A model generated the notes under the pieces. The model was not told where the DNA came from. It worked only from the letters and a program-made list of their open reading frames with translations, and did no database searches. A stretch of DNA of 64,000 nucleotides. Source: Gallionella sp. Lineage in GTDB: Bacteria; Pseudomonadota; Gammaproteobacteria; Burkholderiales; Gallionellaceae. The position numbers and the translations under genes were made by a program. The stretch lies in contig JAQTTY010000006.1 in assembly GCA_028710525.1 (NCBI GenBank), forward strand, positions 1 to 64,000, in the 5' to 3' direction. This document shows positions 63,928 through 64,000 of this stretch, piece by piece (position 1 is the first letter of the stretch; each line of letters begins with the position of its first letter).

Positions 63928-64000
63928 GGAAACTCTCAAATAATAGTTAACTAAAGTCATATGTCTTTGTATTTATTTATATTTAATTTTAACATGATGG

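Overview
The window looks like a chromosomal segment of a Gram-negative betaproteobacterium, possibly near Nitrosomonadales/Gallionellales. This is inferred from several marks: an EarP-type elongation factor P with Arg32, an endonuclease-type MutL, the exbB-exbD-lpxK-ycaR-kdsB-adk block, a K+-insensitive H+-pyrophosphatase and the lipid A arabinosylation genes. GC content is moderate and genes are tightly packed. I see no prophage, CRISPR array, transposase or plasmid function. A consensus rRNA promoter and boxA leader at the left edge indicate a 16S rRNA gene just outside the window.

Layout, left to right. 1-500: rRNA leader and promoter, initiator tRNA, and a 19-bp terminator hairpin. 553-3564: transhydrogenase pntAB. 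3760-7767: mutL, an MFS symporter and miaA as one tight operon. 7736-14390: a divergent cluster around a GntR regulator with three different CitE/HpcH-type CoA-ester lyases, a mesaconyl-CoA hydratase-like double hot-dog enzyme and an AMP-forming acyl-CoA ligase, apparently a C4/C5 dicarboxyl-CoA pathway. 14560-21581: a DUF2799 lipoprotein, then a TetR-controlled tripartite RND efflux operon with two palindromic operator candidates. 21763-26271: a 1207-residue hybrid histidine kinase and a TorF-like outer-membrane protein. 26421-27803: a frameshifted amidase gene and an M23 peptidase. 27832-35772: the arn locus for 4-amino-4-deoxy-L-arabinose addition to lipid A, with ArnA split into two proteins and an oppositely oriented cyclic-nucleotide-binding-domain gene in the middle. 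35937-42419: xseA, then exbB-exbD-lpxK-ycaR-kdsB-adk, a GlcG/HbpS-like protein and a gamma-carbonic anhydrase-like protein. 42696-50940: a PAS-PAS-GGDEF cyclase, a diiron-type metallo-beta-lactamase-fold protein, hppA, acsA and an MltD-like transglycosylase. 50985-52018: an ElaB/YqjD-YqjE-YqjK-like stress envelope operon. 52161-59007: a yejBEF-type peptide ABC transporter without its binding protein, divergent from a KamA-family radical SAM enzyme and a bicupin. 59075-63492: efp, earP and a P-type cation ATPase. 63635-63927: a 70-residue unknown protein behind a perfect sigma-28 (flagellar) promoter.

The most unusual signal is a set of short palindromic repeats lying inside essential or conserved genes without breaking the frame. 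Related copies of one element interrupt yejF and earP, a different one interrupts kdsB, and a purine/pyrimidine-arm inverted repeat encodes the linker of yejF and also lies between kdsB and adk. Next in interest are the divergent CoA-ester lyase cluster with a clear operator/promoter arrangement, and the sigma-28-driven orphan small protein.
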